This document shows, piece after piece, positions 1-8,154 of a stretch of 44,963 nucleotides of DNA (position 1 is the first letter of the stretch; every line of letters starts with the position of its first letter). A program made the position numbers and the translations under genes. Under the pieces are notes generated by a model, which was not told the DNA's origin, searched no databases, and saw only the letters and a program-made list of their open reading frames with translations. The stretch is taken from positions 1 to 44,963 of the forward strand of contig BBSL01000111.1 in the NCBI GenBank assembly GCA_001319865.1. Reading direction: 5' to 3'. This DNA is from Burkholderia sp. E7m39 (lineage in GTDB: Bacteria; Pseudomonadota; Gammaproteobacteria; Burkholderiales; Burkholderiaceae).

Positions 1-2
1 CG

Positions 3-53
3 GCTGCCGCGAAGAAGGCGGCGCATACGCGCGCGTCGCGGGCGCATCACTAG
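3..53 (+). CDS. C-terminal tail of an Ala/Lys-rich protein (partial)
   Basis: An open frame enters from the left edge and ends at TAG (51-53). It encodes AAAKKAAHTRASRAHH. The Ala/Lys/Arg/His-rich tail resembles the ends of basic, histone H1-like or nucleic-acid-binding proteins common in Burkholderiales, but 16 residues cannot identify a family. The minus-strand reading of the same bases is not obviously coding. The rest of the gene lies outside the window. Confidence 0.35.
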   Translation, partial: AAAKKAAHTRASRAHH

Positions 54-123
54 CCGCTCGCGAGCCGCTTTCGAGCCGATTCCAGGCCGCTGCCGGGCCG
101 CTTTTAGGCCGCTTACGGCGTGC

Positions 124-170
124 AATAAAAACGCCGCCGCGCTCGCCATGACAGGCGCGCGCGGCGGCGT
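124..170 (-). terminator. Rho-independent terminator of the aminotransferase gene
   Basis: Perfect 12-bp stem: ACGCCGCCGCGC (131-142) pairs with GCGCGGCGGCGT (159-170) across a 16-nt loop. Read on the minus strand, the stem is followed directly by a T-rich run (TTTTATTG). It lies about 25 bp past the aminotransferase stop, the expected place. The plus strand has no T-run after the stem, so the signal is directional. Confidence 0.85.
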
Positions 171-193
171 GGCCGCATGTCGAAAGCGACTGC

Positions 194-1522
194 TTATTGA
201 ACCGATGCCAAGGCGTTGTGCACGGTATCGAAGACTTGCCCGATCTGCGCTTCGTCGATGATCAGCGGCGGCGAGAAAGCCAGAATGTCGCCCGTGAAGC
301 GGATCAGCACGCCCGCTTCGAAGCACTTGACGAACGCCTCGTACGCACGCGCGCCGGGCGCGCCGTCGCGCGGCTCCAGTTCGATGCCCGCGACCATGCC
401 GAGGTTGCGCACGTCCTTCACGTGCTTCGCGTCGCGCAGCGCGTGGGCGGCGGCTTCGAACGTCGGCGCAAGCGCTGCCGCGCGCTCGAACAGCCCTTCG
501 CGGCGATACAGGTCGAGCGTCGCGACGCATGCGGCGGCCGCGAGCGGGTGCGCCGAATACGTGTAGCCGTGGAACAGCTCGATCGCGCCTTGCGCGCCCG
601 CGTTGACGATCGTGTCATGCACCGCGCGGCTCGCAGCGACGGCGCCCATCGGCACCGACGCGTTGTTGATCGCCTTCGCCATCGTCAGCAGATCGGGTGT
701 CACGCCGAAGAACTCGCTCGCCGTCGCTGCGCCCAGGCGGCCGAAGCCCGTGATGACCTCGTCGAAAATCAGCAGGATGCCGTGCTTCGTGCAGATGTCG
801 CGCAGCTTCTGCAGATAGCCTTGCGGCGGAATCAGCACGCCCGTCGAGCCCGCCACGGGTTCGACGATCACGGCCGCGATCGTGGACGCATCGTGCAGCG
901 TGACGATGCGCTCAAGTTCGTCGGCGAGATGCGCGCCCCATGCCGGCTGGCCCTTCGAGAACGCGTTGTGTTCGAGGTTGTGCGTGTGCGGCAGATGATC
1001 GATGGCGGGCAGCAGCGCGCCCGAGAACGTCTTGCGGTTCGGCGCGATGCCGCCAACCGAAATGCCGCCGAAGCCCACGCCGTGATAACCGCGCTCGCGC
1101 CCGATCAGGCGCGTGCGCTGGCCTTCGCCGCGCGCGCGATGGTAGGCGAGCGCGATCTTCAGCGCGGTATCGACGGATTCCGAGCCCGAGTTCGTGAAGA
1201 ACACGCGGTCGAGCCCTTCGGGCATCAGTTCCGCGACTTTCGACGCCGCTTCGAACGCGAGCGGGTGGCCCATCTGGAAGGTCGGCGCGAAGTCGAGCGT
1301 GGCCGCCTGCTTCTGCACGGCGGCGACGATCTCGTCGCGGCCGTGGCCCGCGTTCACGCACCACAGCCCGGCGCACGCGTCGAGCACGTCGCGGCCGTCG
1401 GTCGAGCGGTAGTACATGCCTTTCGCCGATTCCAGCAGGCGCGGCGCGGCCTTGAACTGGCGGTTGGCGGTGAACGGCATCCAGAAGTTCGACAGGTCGT
1501 CGATCACGGGGCGCGAAGTCAT
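194..1522 (-). CDS. Omega-amino acid (beta-alanine):pyruvate aminotransferase, class III
   Basis: PLP-dependent class III aminotransferase of 442 aa, the usual length. It opens with the subgroup hallmark FWMPFTANRQF (13-23). The PLP-binding GSES is at 113-116, the aspartate of IFDEVITGFGR at D254, and the Schiff-base lysine of TMAKAIN at K283. Such enzymes move the amino group of an omega-amino acid (beta-alanine, taurine, putrescine-derived acids) to pyruvate, giving alanine and a semialdehyde, in the cytosol. The start is set by AGGAG just upstream of ATG at 1522. It is divergent from a MocR regulator that probably controls it, and ends at a strong terminator. The exact substrate cannot be read from sequence. 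Confidence 0.9.
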   Translation of the reverse strand: MTSRPVIDDLSNFWMPFTANRQFKAAPRLLESAKGMYYRSTDGRDVLDACAGLWCVNAGHGRDEIVAAVQKQAATLDFAPTFQMGHPLAFEAASKVAELMPEGLDRVFFTNSGSESVDTALKIALAYHRARGEGQRTRLIGRERGYHGVGFGGISVGGIAPNRKTFSGALLPAIDHLPHTHNLEHNAFSKGQPAWGAHLADELERIVTLHDASTIAAVIVEPVAGSTGVLIPPQGYLQKLRDICTKHGILLIFDEVITGFGRLGAATASEFFGVTPDLLTMAKAINNASVPMGAVAASRAVHDTIVNAGAQGAIELFHGYTYSAHPLAAAACVATLDLYRREGLFERAAALAPTFEAAAHALRDAKHVKDVRNLGMVAGIELEPRDGAPGARAYEAFVKCFEAGVLIRFTGDILAFSPPLIIDEAQIGQVFDTVHNALASVQ

Positions 1523-1547
1523 CAGGTTCTCCTCGAATGGGTAGCGA

Positions 1548-1637
1548 AACTGTAGCGTCCGAGGTTAAATGGCGGACATAAACAGTTGGCTCGCTGCGCT
1601 GCTAACTGTGCTGGCAGAATCGTTGTAACTGTGCTGG
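1548..1637. promoter_or_regulatory. Repeated AACTGT operator boxes between aminotransferase and mocR
   Basis: The 142-bp divergent spacer holds a 12-bp direct repeat TAACTGTGCTGG at 1603-1614 and 1626-1637 (23 bp start to start), an inverted copy of the core (ACAGTT, 1582-1587) and another direct AACTGT at 1548-1553. Four copies of one hexamer in 142 bp is far above chance. MocR/GabR-type regulators are known to bind directly repeated boxes in the spacer to the gene they control, so these are likely the binding sites of the adjacent regulator. Confidence 0.65.
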
Positions 1638-1664
1638 TGTCCGGCACGTTTCCGACTACCGAAC

Positions 1665-3083
1665 ATGATCGAACTCGAACTGGACCGCGACCGCCGCGCC
1701 GCGCCGACGCTCGTCGAGCAGGTGGTGCAAGGCTTCGCGCGCGCCATCGACACGCAGGGGTTGCGCGCTGGCGCGCTGTTGCCATCCGTGCGGCAGCTTG
1801 CACAGTCGCATGCGCTCAGCACGTTCACGGTGACGGAGGCGTACAACCGGCTGGTGTCGATGGGGCTGGTGGTCGCGCGGCGCGGCTCCGGCTATCGCGT
1901 CGCGCCACGCGCGCAGGCTGCGCACGCGAACACCGTCGACTGGCAGCCGCCCAGCCTGACGGCGACGTGGCTGCTGTCCGACGTATTCGCCGATCATTCC
2001 GTGCCCATCAAGGCGGGCTGCGGCTGGCTGCCGAACGAGTGGATCAACGAGACGGGCATGCAGCACGCGTTTCGCGCAATGAGCCGCGTGCCTGCCGCGC
2101 GCCTCGGCGATTACGGCCATCCATACGGCTTCGCGCCGCTGCGCGCGAAGATCGCCGAACAGCTGGACCGGCGCGGCTTGCCCGTCGAGGTGTCGAATGT
2201 GCTGCTGACGCAGGGCGCGACGCAGGCGCTCGATCTGATCGTGCGCACGTTGCTGCGAGCGGGCGACACTGTGCTGGTCGAAGATCCCGGCTACTGCAAT
2301 CTGCTGCAGATTCTCAAGCTAGCGGGGTTGAACGTGATCGGCGTGCCGCGCACACCGGCGGGCGTCGATACGGACGTGCTGGAAAAGCTCGCCGACGAGC
2401 ACCGGCCGAAGGCGATGTTCGTCAACACGACCTTGCAGAACCCGACGGGCGCGACCTACGGCATGGCGTCGGCGTTCCGGCTGCTGCAGATCGCCGAGCG
2501 CAACCGCATGTGGGTGATCGAGGACGACGTGAGCCGTGAACTCGGCCCGCCCGGCGCGCCCGTTTTCGCGGCGATGGAAGGCCTGCGGCGCGTGCTGTAC
2601 ATCAGCGGCTTTTCGAAGACGGTGACGCCGGCGCTGCGCTGCGGCTACGTCGTGGCCGAGCGCGACGTGCTGCGCGAACTGGCGCGCACGAAGATGGCGG
2701 TGGGGCTGACATCGTCGGAGGCGATCGAGCGGATCGTCGACAAGGTGCTGCACGAAGGCCGCTACGCACGCCATGTCGAGCAGGTCAACGACAGGCTGCG
2801 CGCCGCGCATGCCGTCGTCGAGGAACGGCTGGACGCGCTCGGTCTCGAGACGTTTCACCGGCCGCGCGCGGGTCTGTTCCTGTGCGCGCGGTTGCCCGTC
2901 GAGGCCGAGCGGGCGGGCGAAATCGCGACGGCGGCGCTGTCCGACGGCATCTGGCTCGCGCCGGGCTCCTATTTCCGTCCCGACGACGCGCCGAGCGCGT
3001 GGTTCCGCTTCAACGTCCCGCATTCGACGGACGACGCGCTGTGGCGCTTCATCGAGCGGGTCGGGCGGGGAGCCGGCGCCTAA
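1665..3083 (+). CDS. MocR/GabR-family transcriptional regulator (GntR HTH + aminotransferase fold)
   Basis: 472 aa. An N-terminal winged helix of GntR type (about 10-80; LLPSVRQLAQSHALSTFTV) is joined to a fold-type I aminotransferase domain (about 105-465). PLP-site residues are present: DPGY (207-210), NPTG (259-262), EDD (286-288), Schiff-base lysine K318 in SGFSKT and arginine R325. Family members use bound PLP plus an amino-acid effector to switch a nearby metabolic gene. It is divergent from the omega-aminotransferase with repeated AACTGT boxes between, so that gene is the likely target and its substrate the likely effector. Start ATG 1665; no strong Shine-Dalgarno is visible. Confidence 0.92.
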   Translation: MIELELDRDRRAAPTLVEQVVQGFARAIDTQGLRAGALLPSVRQLAQSHALSTFTVTEAYNRLVSMGLVVARRGSGYRVAPRAQAAHANTVDWQPPSLTATWLLSDVFADHSVPIKAGCGWLPNEWINETGMQHAFRAMSRVPAARLGDYGHPYGFAPLRAKIAEQLDRRGLPVEVSNVLLTQGATQALDLIVRTLLRAGDTVLVEDPGYCNLLQILKLAGLNVIGVPRTPAGVDTDVLEKLADEHRPKAMFVNTTLQNPTGATYGMASAFRLLQIAERNRMWVIEDDVSRELGPPGAPVFAAMEGLRRVLYISGFSKTVTPALRCGYVVAERDVLRELARTKMAVGLTSSEAIERIVDKVLHEGRYARHVEQVNDRLRAAHAVVEERLDALGLETFHRPRAGLFLCARLPVEAERAGEIATAALSDGIWLAPGSYFRPDDAPSAWFRFNVPHSTDDALWRFIERVGRGAGA

Positions 3084-3122
3084 CCACGGCCTTGCAGCCG
3101 GTTGCGCGAAGTCTCTCGCCTG

Positions 3123-3314
3123 TTACGGCTTCGCGAGTGCGTCGATCAGTCCGGATATGTTTTCCGCGCCGACGTTGTCTTCGAGCAGCCCGATGAAGAC
3201 GCGGCTATACAACTGATCCCGCTGGACTTCGGGCAGATCGGCGCGCGCATTGGCTATCGCTTCCGCCGCGCGGTGCGCCGAACTGACGATGCGTTGTGCA
3301 AGTTTTTTTTCCAT
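3123..3314 (-). CDS. Small conserved-looking hypothetical protein (63 aa)
   Basis: I do not recognise a family. The frame encodes a 63-residue, mostly helical soluble protein starting MEKKLAQRIVSSAHRAAEA and ending in a TAA stop. I chose ATG at 3314, preceded by GCAGGG, over an upstream TTG at 3335. Its balanced composition (Glu, Asp, Leu, Ile) differs from the Arg/His/Ala-rich shadow frames around it, which supports real coding. Immediately after the start codon come eight A residues (GAAAAAAAAC), a tract prone to slippage. It is convergent with mocR (39 bp apart), and an unusual 10-bp tandem repeat lies just upstream. Confidence 0.55.
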   Translation of the reverse strand: MEKKLAQRIVSSAHRAAEAIANARADLPEVQRDQLYSRVFIGLLEDNVGAENISGLIDALAKP

Positions 3315-3380
3315 ACCCTGCGCTATCGACTGCAAGCCCGAAAGCTTGAGCCCGTTTCCCTGTTGAGTGCATTCGTCTCA

Positions 3381-3425
3381 TCGCGATCCATTGCGATTCA
3401 TTGCGATCCATTGCGATTCATTGCG
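3381..3425. repeat. 10-bp tandem repeat (TTGCGATYCA), about 4.5 copies
   Basis: Four consecutive decamers, TCGCGATCCA, TTGCGATTCA, TTGCGATCCA and TTGCGATTCA (3381-3420), plus a partial TTGCG. They alternate C/T at position 8, so the true unit may be a 20-bp duplication. The array lies 70-110 bp upstream of the 63-aa gene and 50 bp past the end of the diguanylate cyclase gene. The 10-bp period puts each copy on the same face of the helix. Confidence 0.8.
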
Positions 3426-3476
3426 CCGAATGCGTTGTGTGGATGCCGCCTGTTCCTGTGTCGCCGTGCCTGCCCG

Positions 3477-4985
3477 TCAGGTGACGAGCGCCTTCTGTGC
3501 CGCTCGCGCGTGGGTGGCGCGGCTGCGCTCCTTCGCGTCGTACATCACCCGGTCCGCCGTTTTCACCAGATCGGCCGCGCGCTCGCCGGGTTGCAGCGCC
3601 GCGATGCCGAGGCTCGCACAGACGCGGTACGCATTGCCGTGCACCGTGACGGGCGTATCGAGCGCCGCCATGATGTCCGCGGCGATGCGCGGCGCCGCTG
3701 CCGCGCCGCTGTCGAGCACGACGAGAAACTCGTCGCCACCCAGCCGTCCTACCTGCGCGCGGCCGTCCGTCACGTCGAGCAGCCGCCGTGCGATCGCCGC
3801 GAGGATCGCGTCGCCCAGGTGGTGGCCGAACGTATCGTTGAGTTCCTTGAAGCGGTCCAGATCGACGAATATCACGGCCACGCGCCCCACGGCATCCGGC
3901 GCGGCGACGGCTTCCTCGAGCAGATCCATGATGCGGCCGCGATTGCACAGGCCCGTCAGACGGTCCGTGTGCGCGAGCTGTCGCAACTGCTCGCGACCGT
4001 TGAGCAGCTTCAGGAGCAGCGCGGCGATCCAGGTCGACAGGCCGACGAGAATCACCGAAATCACGGCCGCCATCGTCATGTAGACGCGGCGCATCTTGTA
4101 GTAGTCGTCGAGCGCCTCGTCGACCGACAGCCCCGCCATCACCGTGAGCCCGTAGCGCTTCGATTCGCGGCTCGCGACGACGCGCTCCACGCGATCGAAC
4201 GGATCGGCGAATACCGCGTCCTTCTGGTTCGGATCGATGTAGCGGGTGGGCAGCGCATCGCCCGTGCGGCTCGGCTGGTCGCCCGCGCGGCGCGACAGCA
4301 CGAAGCCGCGTGACGACAGCACCGCGATCATGCCGTGCTCGCCGAGCGCGGCGCTGGTGTAGAAGCCATCGGTCAGCCACGCGGGATTCTCCGACACGAT
4401 CACCACGCCGCCGAAGCTGCCATCCGGACGGTTGATGCGCCGCGTCGCCTGAATCGACCATTGGCGCGAAATCCGCCCGATCACCGGCTGGCTGAGGAAC
4501 AGCCCGGCATCGGAGCGCTCGCGGTGCACGCGGAAGTGCTCGCGGTCGCTGAGATCGACGGCGCCCGTGAACGGAATCGTCGACGCGATCACGTGGCCGT
4601 CCGCGCCCGCAAGCGTCACTTGCAGCGCGGTATCGGCGGTGATGAGGCCGTGCGCCTGGTACTTGCGCAGATCGAATGTGTCAGGCGAGCTCTCGAAACC
4701 GTACTTCACGAGCAGCGCAATCATGTCGACGTCGTGAATCGTTTTCTGCATGTGGGTGTCGAGCGCGCCCGCCACGGTGCGCGCCGCCACCTGCGTGTCA
4801 TGCATGACGGCCGCTTTTTCGATGCGCAGCCGCAACAGGATCGTGACCCACAGCACGGCGAGAATCAGCACGGTCAGCGCGGGCAGCAGCACGAACGCGC
4901 GATGCGGCGCGCGCGGCCACATGCGCGTCGGAAGGATGCGAAGTCTGCCCATGTGCGACCTCGTGACGAGCGCGGTGTTCTTCAC
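3477..4985 (-). CDS. Membrane diguanylate cyclase with periplasmic Cache-type sensor
   Basis: 502 aa. TM helix about 30-52, a periplasmic region about 55-298 with double-Cache character (DREHFRVHRE, PVIGRISRQWSIQATRRI), a second TM about 302-326, then a GGDEF domain (about 338-490) with intact GGDEF at 416-420. The predicted reaction is 2 GTP to c-di-GMP at the inner membrane, controlled by a small periplasmic ligand. The four residues at the usual I-site position (407-410, DGRA) are not RxxD, so classical product inhibition is probably absent. A separate GGDEF gene lies upstream on the same strand, 221 bp away. The start is the first ATG of the frame. Confidence 0.9.
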   Translation of the reverse strand: MKNTALVTRSHMGRLRILPTRMWPRAPHRAFVLLPALTVLILAVLWVTILLRLRIEKAAVMHDTQVAARTVAGALDTHMQKTIHDVDMIALLVKYGFESSPDTFDLRKYQAHGLITADTALQVTLAGADGHVIASTIPFTGAVDLSDREHFRVHRERSDAGLFLSQPVIGRISRQWSIQATRRINRPDGSFGGVVIVSENPAWLTDGFYTSAALGEHGMIAVLSSRGFVLSRRAGDQPSRTGDALPTRYIDPNQKDAVFADPFDRVERVVASRESKRYGLTVMAGLSVDEALDDYYKMRRVYMTMAAVISVILVGLSTWIAALLLKLLNGREQLRQLAHTDRLTGLCNRGRIMDLLEEAVAAPDAVGRVAVIFVDLDRFKELNDTFGHHLGDAILAAIARRLLDVTDGRAQVGRLGGDEFLVVLDSGAAAAPRIAADIMAALDTPVTVHGNAYRVCASLGIAALQPGERAADLVKTADRVMYDAKERSRATHARAAQKALVT

Positions 4986-5206
4986 TGGCTGATGACTGAT
5001 GGCTGACGCGTGAGACGTCGACTCGACCGTTCATGAAAGGCGAAAGCGCTGCTGCCGCCGCCGTCACCCTGCTGCATCGTTATATCGGCAGCGCCGGACG
5101 GAAATTGATTGCGATTTGCAGATTCGCTCGATAGAGGACGGACGTGCTCGCACAGCCTCGTTTCAGGCGGCGTTCAGTACGATGACGCGCGCTACCACAG
5201 GTGGAT

Positions 5207-6349
5207 TCATGCGGGCGGCACAGGGTGGGAAACGAATGCATAGCCGTTCTTGCCGTGGCGCTTGACGTCGTACATCGCACCGTCGGCGGCGGCGACCAGC
5301 AGCCGGTGATCGGCGACGCGGTCGGGAAATGTCGCGATGCCGACACTCGCGCGCACGAGACCGAGGCCCATCTGCGCATCGGCGTCGCCGACGCAGTTCA
5401 TCAGCCGCGTGGCGATTGCGGCCAGCTCGGTATCGCTGCCGAAGCCCAGCACGAGCGCCGCGAACTCGTCGCCGCCCATGCGCGCGACGAGATCGCCGGG
5501 ACGCAGCGATTGCCGGAAGCGCTGCGCGACCGCGACCAGAAAGGCGTCGCCGACGCTGTGCCCGTGCGTGTCGTTGACCTGCTTGAAGCCGTCGAGATCG
5601 ACATACAGCAGCCCGCACTTGCCGGGCGCGCCGCTCACGGCGATCTGGTCGAGCCGCGCGAGCAGTTGCCGGCGGTTCGGCAGGCCCGTCATCGCGTCGT
5701 GGTGCGCCGCGTGCCGGAACTCATAGGTGAGCCCGGCGAGCCGCCGGTGGCGCCGCGCGAACACGACGAGCGCCGCCAGCAGCGCGCCCGCCACCACGAC
5801 CGTCAGCACCGCGAGCACGCTCGCGACGCGCAGCGTGCGCCGGCGGACGTCGGCGCTGATCGCGTCGGTGCGCGCGTGCCAATACTCGGCGGTGGCCGCG
5901 AGAGCATGCTGCAGATCGTCGAAGCTGGCCGCCGTCGCGTCGTTTTGCGGCAGTCGCGGCGCGGGAATCGGACTCGAACCGATCAGCGCATCGAGTTCGG
6001 CGACGCGCGCCTTCAGCTGATCGAGCGCCTGCTGGTAGTTCGCGTTGGCGTTGATGTTGGGATCGGCGGAAGAAGCGGCGGATGAAGCCGCGCGGCCCGG
6101 CGGCCGGGCCGCGCGCGCGGCACGTCTGGCGAAGCTGGCGGCGAGGCGCGCATTGTCGGCGCGCGCGACGGCTTCGAGCACGAGCGACGCATAGCGCTGC
6201 TGGAAATGATCGGCGTATAGCGCCTTGACCTGGACGGCGACATATAAAAGCCCCGTCACGAGACACGCCAGCGCGACGGCGCCGACCGCGCTCGGCTGCG
6301 GACGCCATCGCGCGTTGGGCGGGCGGTGCGGCGTGACGGTTCGCTTCAC
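5207..6349 (-). CDS. Membrane diguanylate cyclase (GGDEF) with short periplasmic region
   Basis: 380 aa. TM1 about 21-43, periplasmic segment about 45-172, TM2 about 174-197, then a GGDEF domain (about 210-370) with GGDEF at 292-296 and a canonical I-site RPGD at 283-286. It should make c-di-GMP and be product-inhibited, unlike its downstream neighbour. The periplasmic segment contains an Ala/Arg/Ser-rich low-complexity stretch (about 74-98) followed by NINANANY, and matches no sensor I recognise. It starts 9 bp after the stop of the membrane-protein gene at 6359-7036, so the two are probably cotranscribed. Confidence 0.88.
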   Translation of the reverse strand: MKRTVTPHRPPNARWRPQPSAVGAVALACLVTGLLYVAVQVKALYADHFQQRYASLVLEAVARADNARLAASFARRAARAARPPGRAASSAASSADPNINANANYQQALDQLKARVAELDALIGSSPIPAPRLPQNDATAASFDDLQHALAATAEYWHARTDAISADVRRRTLRVASVLAVLTVVVAGALLAALVVFARRHRRLAGLTYEFRHAAHHDAMTGLPNRRQLLARLDQIAVSGAPGKCGLLYVDLDGFKQVNDTHGHSVGDAFLVAVAQRFRQSLRPGDLVARMGGDEFAALVLGFGSDTELAAIATRLMNCVGDADAQMGLGLVRASVGIATFPDRVADHRLLVAAADGAMYDVKRHGKNGYAFVSHPVPPA

Positions 6350-6358
6350 GCCGCCGCG

Positions 6359-7036
6359 TCAGGGATGCGAATACGGATCAGGGTTGTTGCCCGGGTCGCG
6401 GCTGCGGCGATGGTATGTGACCTTGCGGAACATCGCGGTCAGGCGCGACACGAAGGTTTCTTTCGGTTTCGCGTGCTGCGGATGGCGCGCGGCGCCGCCG
6501 CCCGGCTGCTTGCCGCGGTCGGCGCGCGCGACGGTATTGGGCGCGGCGCCGGGACGGGCGGCTTGCTGCGGGCCGGGTTGTGCGCCCGGTGATGCACCGG
6601 TTTGTGATTCATCGGCGGCGTCGACATCCGTGTCATCGTCTTCGGCAGCGGTGGGCTGCGTCGCGGCAAACAGGCCGGCATTGACGGATGCCGGCCGTTG
6701 CGACGGCGGCGCGGGCGTCACGCGGCCGGAAACGGAACTGGTCGGCACCGCGGCATGCGGCGGCACGGGCAGGTCCGTTTTTACCGCGGCGAACTGCGCG
6801 GGCGGCCGGCGCGCTGCCTGCGTCGCTTCGGCGTAGGCGACCTGATCGCGGCTGAACCAGATCACGTAGGCAGCCGTGCCCATCACGCCGACGGCCAGAC
6901 CCATCGCCGACATCAGGCAGATCTGTACCCAGTTGTAATGACTCGCCTGCGAATCGTCGCTGCCGGGAAGAAAAGCGCTGTCGTATTGCTGTTGCCGGCG
7001 GCCGCGCGCCTGCTCCGGCGATTCCTGTGCGTCCAT
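6359..7036 (-). CDS. Single-pass membrane protein of unknown function, upstream of a diguanylate cyclase
   Basis: 225 aa; family not recognised. A polar N-terminus (1-35, Gln/Arg-rich) precedes one strong TM helix (about 37-62, ending VIWFSRDQ). The remaining 160 residues are Ala/Pro/Thr-rich with little predicted structure, then a basic end (KPKETFVSRLTAMFRKVTYH). The layout (cytosolic N-terminus, one helix, long Pro/Ala tail) suits an envelope-spanning linker or scaffold. The tail is followed within 9 bp by the GGDEF gene at 5207-6349, so a partner role in c-di-GMP signalling is plausible but not shown. Confidence 0.6.
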   Translation of the reverse strand: MDAQESPEQARGRRQQQYDSAFLPGSDDSQASHYNWVQICLMSAMGLAVGVMGTAAYVIWFSRDQVAYAEATQAARRPPAQFAAVKTDLPVPPHAAVPTSSVSGRVTPAPPSQRPASVNAGLFAATQPTAAEDDDTDVDAADESQTGASPGAQPGPQQAARPGAAPNTVARADRGKQPGGGAARHPQHAKPKETFVSRLTAMFRKVTYHRRSRDPGNNPDPYSHP

Positions 7037-7361
7037 GTTTGCAACGCCTCCGACCTGTACGGTCTGCGTCTATCGGTGGAGGAACCGGGGCGCCGAGCGC
7101 GCGCCGGTGAAATCTGCTGGCAGATAACCGTGGTCTCGGAGCAATTAGTGAGCCTGGGAGTGTCGGTGATCGGCGCCAATGCGGCGGGGACGACGTGAGG
7201 CTCGCTCGCGAGGACAGGGTTATGTGCTGGCTATTCTAACGGCAAACCGCGAGGCGGTCCGTGTGCGGCGACGCACGTTTGAAGCGCGGACAGTGGGAAA
7301 AACGATGCAATCAGAGAAAAATTTCCAGGCTGCCCGCATGAGCGAGGTGACGAAAGAGCGC
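7037..7361. other. Non-coding gap upstream of the membrane-protein/GGDEF pair
   Basis: This 325-bp stretch lies between the start of the 225-aa membrane protein and the end of the LysE gene (both minus strand). I see no convincing gene. On the minus strand a TAGAAT hexamer (rc of 7235-7240) could be a -10 box for the membrane protein/GGDEF unit, but no good -35 accompanies it. A short CTCGC-TC-GCGAG hairpin lies near 7202-7213. Confidence 0.4.
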
Positions 7362-7976
7362 TTACGCGACCAGACGCATGACGATGGGATAGAGCGTCGC
7401 GACCAGCATCAGCGCCATCGCCACGTTGAAGGTGCGCAGCCAGACGGGGTTGGACAGCGCGCGGCGCATCGCCGTGCCGAACGCGGCCCACAGGCAGATG
7501 CACGGCAGCCCGATCACATAGAACAGCAGGGCCATCAGCAGCGCATTGGTGCCGAAGTCGGCGCTCAGATGGATGGTCGTCGCGGCTGTCAGGACCATCA
7601 TCCACGCCTTCGGATTGACCCACTGGAACGCGATGGCTTCGTGAAAGCGCATCGGCCGGCGCTCGCCTTTCTTCACCTGCATTTCACCCGACGTGCCGAT
7701 CTTCCACGCCAGATACAGCAGATACGCGACGCTCAGCACTTCGAGCACCGTGTACAGCACCTCGAAGCGCCGGAAGGCTTCGCCCAGTCCGAAGCCGACG
7801 GAGAGCATCAGCAGCGCGACGCCCGCGCTGATGCCGAGAATGTGCGGCAGCGTGCGGCGAAAGCCGAAGTTGACGCCCGATGCCAGCAGCATCGTATTGT
7901 TCGGTCCCGGCGTGATGGTCGTGACGAGCGCGAACAGGATGCCGGCGGGCAAGGCGCTCAAGGTGTCGAAGGACAT
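7362..7976 (-). CDS. LysE/RhtB-family amino acid exporter
   Basis: 204 aa inner-membrane protein with about six hydrophobic segments, the normal size for LysE/RhtB exporters. The family signature lies at the N-terminus: TTITPGPNNTM (about 19-29). The family exports amino acids or derivatives by proton-driven antiport; the substrate is not predictable here. I start it at ATG 7976, with GGAG six bases upstream, giving the family-typical MSFDTL; the longer open frame to 8129 has no support. It is divergent from the SulP transporter with operator-like repeats between. Confidence 0.88.
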   Translation of the reverse strand: MSFDTLSALPAGILFALVTTITPGPNNTMLLASGVNFGFRRTLPHILGISAGVALLMLSVGFGLGEAFRRFEVLYTVLEVLSVAYLLYLAWKIGTSGEMQVKKGERRPMRFHEAIAFQWVNPKAWMMVLTAATTIHLSADFGTNALLMALLFYVIGLPCICLWAAFGTAMRRALSNPVWLRTFNVAMALMLVATLYPIVMRLVA

Positions 7977-8031
7977 GATCCGCTCCGCATGGTCGATGTC
8001 AAAGGCAGTGTCGACAGTGTAGCGATGCAGG

Positions 8032-8051
8032 CCGGTACAGTACCTATACAG
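8032..8051 (-). promoter_or_regulatory. Direct repeat CTGTAnnGG upstream of the LysE-family gene
   Basis: On the minus strand CTGTATAGG (rc of 8043-8051) and CTGTACCGG (rc of 8032-8040) form a direct repeat with an 11-bp period, about 60-75 bp upstream of the lysE-type start. One-turn spacing suits a regulator binding one face of the DNA. No regulator gene is adjacent, so its identity is unknown. Confidence 0.4.
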
Positions 8052-8055
8052 ATTG

Positions 8056-8079
8056 CGGAATGATTTCCGGTACGGAAAT
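8056..8079. promoter_or_regulatory. Overlapping inverted repeats CGGAA/TTCCG between lysE-type and sulP genes
   Basis: Three half-sites alternate: CGGAA (8056-8060), TTCCG (8065-8069) and CGGAA (8073-8077). The right pair is part of a perfect palindrome, ATTTCCG-GTA-CGGAAAT (8063-8079). It sits about 75 bp upstream of the SulP start and 85 bp upstream of the LysE start, where a shared operator would be expected. Confidence 0.45.
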
Positions 8080-8154
8080 GGACTCATCCGGCCCCTTGCC
8101 ATCGCGCGATCGTTCGGGGCACGATGCACGGATCACTCTTCGCGACAGCCCAGC

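Noticed and set aside
3381..3425. Tandem repeat considered as a CRISPR array
   Set aside because: Units are 10 bp, directly adjacent and without spacers; no cas genes in the window.
8053..8154. N-terminal extension of the SulP gene
   Set aside because: It overlaps the intergenic inverted repeats and adds a non-hydrophobic, Arg-rich leader; ATG 8155 gives a family-like start.
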